This document shows positions 6,200 to 8,843 of a stretch of DNA of 8,843 nt, piece by piece. The DNA lies in assembly GCA_031285115.1 (NCBI GenBank), contig JAITWU010000224.1, positions 1 to 8,843 of the forward strand, read 5' to 3'. The notes under the pieces are model-generated. The model had not been told where the DNA came from. It ran no database searches and was given only the letters and a program-made list of their open reading frames with translations. Every line of letters starts with the position of its first letter. Positions within the stretch are counted from its first letter, which is position 1. The stretch comes from Azonexus sp. Lineage in GTDB: Bacteria > Pseudomonadota > Gammaproteobacteria > Burkholderiales > Rhodocyclaceae. The position numbers and the translations under genes are program-made.

Positions 6200-7357
6200 T
6201 TATACCCCGCCAGCGACAAATTTGACCAGATTTGCCGCCAGATCCGGCTGTTCAGCCAGTTGCCGCGCCCAGTTCCGGTTGTGGCGGGCGATTTCCGGCG
6301 CATGGGCAAGAAACCCCGGCCAGGCCGCAGCAACATCGCCATCGCCGTTCCAGGCATGGAACATCGCCCGCACATGGGCCGCCGTAGCCGGAGCGAGCGC
6401 CGCGCCATAGCGGTCGAGAAAAGCATCGAGCTTGACCCGGTGGGCGTCATCCGCCTGCGGGTAGATTTGCCAGACAAAAGGCCGCCCCGCCCATTGGGCG
6501 CGGACGAAAGAATCCTCACCACGGACGAAATTGATGGCGCAATGGCGGAGCAGGGCATCGTAATCATCGAGCGGCAGAAAAGGCAGCGGCTCAATGCGGG
6601 CATTGCCAAGCCGCCAGCCAGCGGCAGACGGCCCCAACACCGCCGTCACCGCCGCCAGCGGCTTGCCCGGCGGCACATGGCAAAGAACAGGGCGCGAACT
6701 GGCCGCCAGCGCCGCAATCAAATCGCCGACCGGCGCAGTGTCGTAACAGAACAGGCTGATTTCCAGCGTCTCGGCGAGGTCTGACGGCGGCGCTACCGGC
6801 AACCCGGCTTCACGCAACAACCCCCCCGTGGCCGACGTAAAACCGGGGAAGAAAAAATATTTGACCAGCGGCAGGGCAGGGTGGGGCGAGGCTTGGCCGT
6901 GACAACCGTCCACCCATGTTTCAGCCGTCAGATATTCAAGATTGATCCAGCACGGCGGACGTCTAAAAGCCCCTCTCCCCCCGTGGGAGAGGGACGGTTG
7001 CCCATCGGCAACCGACATGCTGTGGCGCTCCTTCCACTGTTCCGACCGAAACGCATCGGCCATGCTCGCCACATAAGCCGCAGGCAATTCGCAGGCAAAG
7101 GCTTCGACCACAACATCGGCAACCCGATCAAGCACAAAATCCCTTGCCCAATGGCGCAGTTCAACTCCCTCAACCCACTGCTTCGACAAACCCGGATCAC
7201 AAGCCGGACAAAGCGGCGACAGGCTGGATAAATCATCCACCCACAAGCGCACCGCCTGCCCATGCTCCCCCGCCAGTTGCCGGGCCAGCCGCCAGCAAAC
7301 GCCAATGTCGCCGTAGTTGTCGACGACGCGGCAGAAAATGTCCCAGTGAAGCGGCAT
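6200..7357 (-). CDS. earP: EF-P arginine rhamnosyltransferase EarP
   Basis: EarP transfers rhamnose from dTDP-beta-L-rhamnose to Arg32 of EF-P, an inverting GT-B-fold reaction needed for EF-P activity in these bacteria. The 385-residue protein begins WDIFCRVVDNYGDIGVCWRL, with Asp13 and Asp17 at the positions important in characterised EarPs. WINLEYL (137-143), KYFFFPGF and NFVRGEDSFVRAQWAGRPFV (Arg279, Glu281) are further family motifs. The target efp lies 42 bases downstream. Residues about 101-135 are an extra stretch compared with the few residues I recall between the ASMA helix and WINLEYL in relatives. Much of it (about 109-129) is encoded by a palindromic repeat embedded in frame at 6971-7031. 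The start has no clear ribosome-binding site and lies 13 bases after an AT-rich foreign-looking gene, so the native leader may have been replaced. Confidence 0.95.
   Translation of the reverse strand: MPLHWDIFCRVVDNYGDIGVCWRLARQLAGEHGQAVRLWVDDLSSLSPLCPACDPGLSKQWVEGVELRHWARDFVLDRVADVVVEAFACELPAAYVASMADAFRSEQWKERHSMSVADGQPSLSHGGRGAFRRPPCWINLEYLTAETWVDGCHGQASPHPALPLVKYFFFPGFTSATGGLLREAGLPVAPPSDLAETLEISLFCYDTAPVGDLIAALAASSRPVLCHVPPGKPLAAVTAVLGPSAAGWRLGNARIEPLPFLPLDDYDALLRHCAINFVRGEDSFVRAQWAGRPFVWQIYPQADDAHRVKLDAFLDRYGAALAPATAAHVRAMFHAWNGDGDVAAAWPGFLAHAPEIARHNRNWARQLAEQPDLAANLVKFVAGGV
6971..7031. repeat. Palindromic repeat embedded in earP (copy B)
   Basis: Two perfect hairpins lie one base apart: CCCTCTCCC / GGGAGAGGG (6971-6979 and 6985-6993, 5-base loop) and CGGTTGCC / GGCAACCG (6995-7002 and 7007-7014, loop CATC). 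They are followed by TGTGGCGCTCC (7021-7031), which is also found at the end of copy A (5533-5543). The stretch is read through in frame and encodes about 20 residues of EarP that appear to be extra to the family. Confidence 0.7.
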
Positions 7358-7370
7358 GGTGAGTTTCTGA

Positions 7371-7751
7371 TTAACCGGGCAATCTGGTTTGATTTATCGT
7401 ACCCAGATGTTTATTCTGATTCGCAACGAGATTATCGGCGCGAATGATACGGACTCCGGCTCGTAGAGCAAGGAATCCAGCCGGAACGAACAATGAGGCG
7501 GTGAAAAAAAAACAGAATAATAGCTTGGCCTGCCGGTAGAGGTTTGAATGATGGAATAACGATGGGAGCTTTTGCTTGACGAACGGGTGCATCTGCTTAT
7601 TTTCAGCTATATCCCTCATAAATTCTTTTGCAAATTTATATTCGTCTCGGAGGCAACCCTGGTATCCATATAGCCAGTCATAAGCAAGTTTGAGCGTCGA
7701 TATAGAGCCAAAAGCAAGCACCCCAATTTTTGCTATAAAATCAACATCCAT
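7371..7751 (-). CDS. Small membrane protein of unknown function, probable cassette gene
   Basis: This is a 126-residue protein that I do not recognise. There is a hydrophobic stretch near the N-terminus (about 5-22), an amphipathic charged middle (LRDEYKFAKEFMRDIAENKQ, 34-53, then HPFVKQK), and a clear membrane helix at about 77-98 (LLFCFFFTASLFVPAGFLAL) followed by basic residues. Base composition is AT-rich, unlike earP beside it. It follows the attC at 7825-7885 on the same strand, so it sits where the next cassette's gene should be, but no attC is visible after it. Its stop is 13 bases before the earP start. The last 20 or so residues (NLVANQNKHLGTINQTRLPG) are low in features and could be a junction-derived tail. 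No convincing ribosome-binding site precedes the ATG. Confidence 0.6.
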   Translation of the reverse strand: MDVDFIAKIGVLAFGSISTLKLAYDWLYGYQGCLRDEYKFAKEFMRDIAENKQMHPFVKQKLPSLFHHSNLYRQAKLLFCFFFTASLFVPAGFLALRAGVRIIRADNLVANQNKHLGTINQTRLPG

Positions 7752-7824
7752 TTGTAATGGCGGCCTCTGGCTAAATTTAAACGACAGACATCATTCGGGA
7801 TGCGACAAGTCGTGGGTCCCATAT

Positions 7825-7885
7825 GGCTAACGCTTAAATTAACTGGCGTGCCGTAGGCGCGTCCGGGTTGAATGCAATGTTAGGT
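7825..7885 (-). other. attC integron recombination site (right)
   Basis: Read on the minus strand this 61-bp site runs from ACCTAAC (7885-7879, R'') through CATTCAACCCGGACGCGCC, a loop, GGC.CGCCAGTTAATTTAAGC, to GTTAGCC (7831-7825, R'). The outer cores pair as CTAAC with GTTAG, and the arms are imperfectly complementary with unpaired bases, as attC sites require for folding. It begins 30 bases after the stop of the 175-residue gene, the usual compact cassette arrangement. The left half matches the plus-strand site at 796-852 closely, so the two belong to one attC type in opposite orientations. Confidence 0.82.
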
Positions 7886-7915
7886 TGTTGCTAACGCAAT
7901 ACATCATGTGTAGCC

Positions 7916-8443
7916 TCAAATCTTGCTTCTTAGATTTTCGCAGAGTTGCGATTTGTTATCTATGCTGCAAGTAACTTGCGCATATTCTGATTGGTGCTTT
8001 GTTCCTTGGCACTCATCAATATCTGTCCACTCATAAAAATATCCGTTGGACATGCCGCCCGGAAAGTTCACTTTCTTGCCGTCTTTGCTCCAATAAAAAA
8101 TATCTTTCCCCATTGCTACTGAAGCCTGAGAGTTGGCTTCAATGGAGAAGATTACTTGTGTGGTGGAGTCCTTGACAATTTTTCCTGTGCGAATGTCCGT
8201 GACCGTATAAAAAGCGTTGCCCGGCGCCAATAGGAACCATCTATATGGGTCTATCCAATTCCAGCGCTCTCCACCACGGAAATGGTATTCTGCAAGTGCA
8301 CATGTCCCGGCTGGATTAACGGCAATTTCTATTGCTGGGTAATTTGGGCGAATAAGTGTGCTGTTTTTTCTCAATGTTACGTATGAAACTGACAGCAGAA
8401 CGGTCATTATTAGTAGTAGCCTCAAGGGGCTTTTTGATTTCAT
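7916..8443 (-). CDS. Membrane-anchored putative immunity protein
   Basis: This 175-residue protein has a single N-terminal hydrophobic segment (7-24, LRLLLIMTVLLSVSYVTL) after KSKSP, consistent with a signal anchor or uncleaved signal peptide, so the rest would face the periplasm. The soluble part has four cysteines (48, 145, 159, 168), which could form disulfides there, and a beta-rich look (YTVTDIRTGKIVKDSTTQVIFS). I do not recognise the family with certainty. Its ATG overlaps the stop of the upstream gene (ATGA, 8443-8440), so the two are translationally coupled. Because that neighbour looks like the C-terminal part of a DUF6402-type protein, a family I recall from putative secreted effectors, an immunity role is a reasonable inference but is unproven. 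An attC follows 30 bases after the stop. Confidence 0.75.
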   Translation of the reverse strand: MKSKSPLRLLLIMTVLLSVSYVTLRKNSTLIRPNYPAIEIAVNPAGTCALAEYHFRGGERWNWIDPYRWFLLAPGNAFYTVTDIRTGKIVKDSTTQVIFSIEANSQASVAMGKDIFYWSKDGKKVNFPGGMSNGYFYEWTDIDECQGTKHQSEYAQVTCSIDNKSQLCENLRSKI

Positions 8444-8843
8444 TTTGCAGTGTCTGATAATGATTTAATCTCTTGATGTGTTACACGAAACGTAAATGGT
8501 TTTTTGAGGTTTGTTATTAGTACGTCGCTGAATACGATTAAATCGCCGCCTTTGCCTGTGATTTTTCTGTGGGCTTCAAACCTTTCGTTGCTCACAGAGA
8601 CAAAATCGTCTGGGCAATCTCCGTGTTGGCCTCTTCCTCCAGCGCTATAGGATATTGGGTAGACGCGAACGTATGGGGGGGGAAATCTTGCTCCAGTGCC
8701 CTAGATATTGGTCGCCGTTAAAGTCGTAAGTGTCTCTTACATATACGCCAATTTTTGAGACGCTTATTTCATAGTATTCGACTTGCAGCGAACATTGCAT
8801 CCCTGTGTCAATGATCTTTGTCTTGGGTGTGACAACCCCCGAC
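8440..8843 (-). pseudogene. DUF6402-like protein, C-terminal part, frameshifted and cut by the window edge
   Basis: From 8842 leftwards one frame reads TKIIDTGMQCSLQVEYYEIS, then VSKIGVYVRDTYDFNGDQYLGHWSK in short succession, and stops at 8645. A second frame, open from 8676 to the stop at 8442-8440, continues with YVRVYPISYSAGGRGQHGD, then FVSVSNERFEAHRKITGKGG and DLIVFSDVLITN. Joined at a run of eight Gs (8675-8682) they make one coherent protein, and seven Gs would restore the frame. The pattern VYVRDTYDFNG..LG.W with GKGGD.IVFSD resembles DUF6402, which I recall from large proteins thought to be secreted or type VI-associated effectors. That assignment is from memory of the family pattern and is moderate. 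The gene may be truly broken, phase-variable, or a base-calling error in the homopolymer. It overlaps the 175-residue gene by four bases. Confidence 0.65.

Noticed and set aside
5534..6784. 416-codon open frame on the plus strand across efp and earP
   Set aside because: It lies antisense to two well-recognised genes with conserved motifs. It reads as low-complexity basic/glycine sequence typical of a GC-rich shadow frame and crosses the efp terminator.
7365..7385. CCGGTTAATCAG on the minus strand before earP, similar to the right half of the left attC (CCGGTTAATTCAG)
   Set aside because: No matching left half (CTAAC plus CATTCAACCCGG) exists within 100 bases upstream and no stem can form, so it is treated as chance or at best an unrecognisable remnant.

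Overview
The window looks like betaproteobacterial chromosome, probably from the Rhodocyclales/Accumulibacter/Dechloromonas side of the class. This is inferred from gene content and style: a short type 2 ArgC, an EF-P carrying Arg32 with its EarP rhamnosyltransferase next door, NagZ, CorA and a small periplasmic cytochrome c. The core DNA is clearly GC-rich. Both ends are visibly more AT-rich and have the structure of integron gene cassettes. No rRNA, tRNA or CRISPR array is visible.

Layout. (1) Positions 1-794 hold the 3' part of an unrecognised coiled-coil gene whose stop codon is followed within two bases by an attC-like site (796-852). (2) At the predicted integrase crossover point of that attC, homology to the C-terminal 40 or so residues of a VapC toxin begins, so a cassette end appears to have landed inside a vapC gene. 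(3) A complete vapBC operon with its own promoter and palindromic operator follows (1053-1742). (4) nagZ and corA follow on the same strand with tight spacing, then a 97-bp imperfect inverted-repeat element and a cytochrome c gene. (5) On the minus strand come earP, efp, a strong UUCG-loop terminator and argC, the last running convergently into the cytochrome gene. A palindromic repeat lies before argC, and a related one is embedded in frame inside earP. (6) From about 7371 to the right edge everything is AT-rich and on the minus strand: a small membrane protein directly upstream of earP, a well-formed attC (7825-7885), a membrane-anchored 175-residue protein, and the C-terminal part of a DUF6402-like protein broken by one extra base in a G8/C8 run. 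The last two overlap by ATGA and look like an effector with its immunity protein.

How it fits together. EarP attaches rhamnose to Arg32 of EF-P, which relieves ribosome stalling at polyproline; the two genes are adjacent and co-oriented. NagZ (cell-wall recycling), CorA (Mg2+), cytochrome c (electron transfer) and ArgC (arginine synthesis) are housekeeping genes. VapBC is a self-regulated toxin-antitoxin pair. The most unusual feature is the framing: core genes lie between cassette DNA on both sides, with the two attC sites pointing inward towards each other and no integrase in view.
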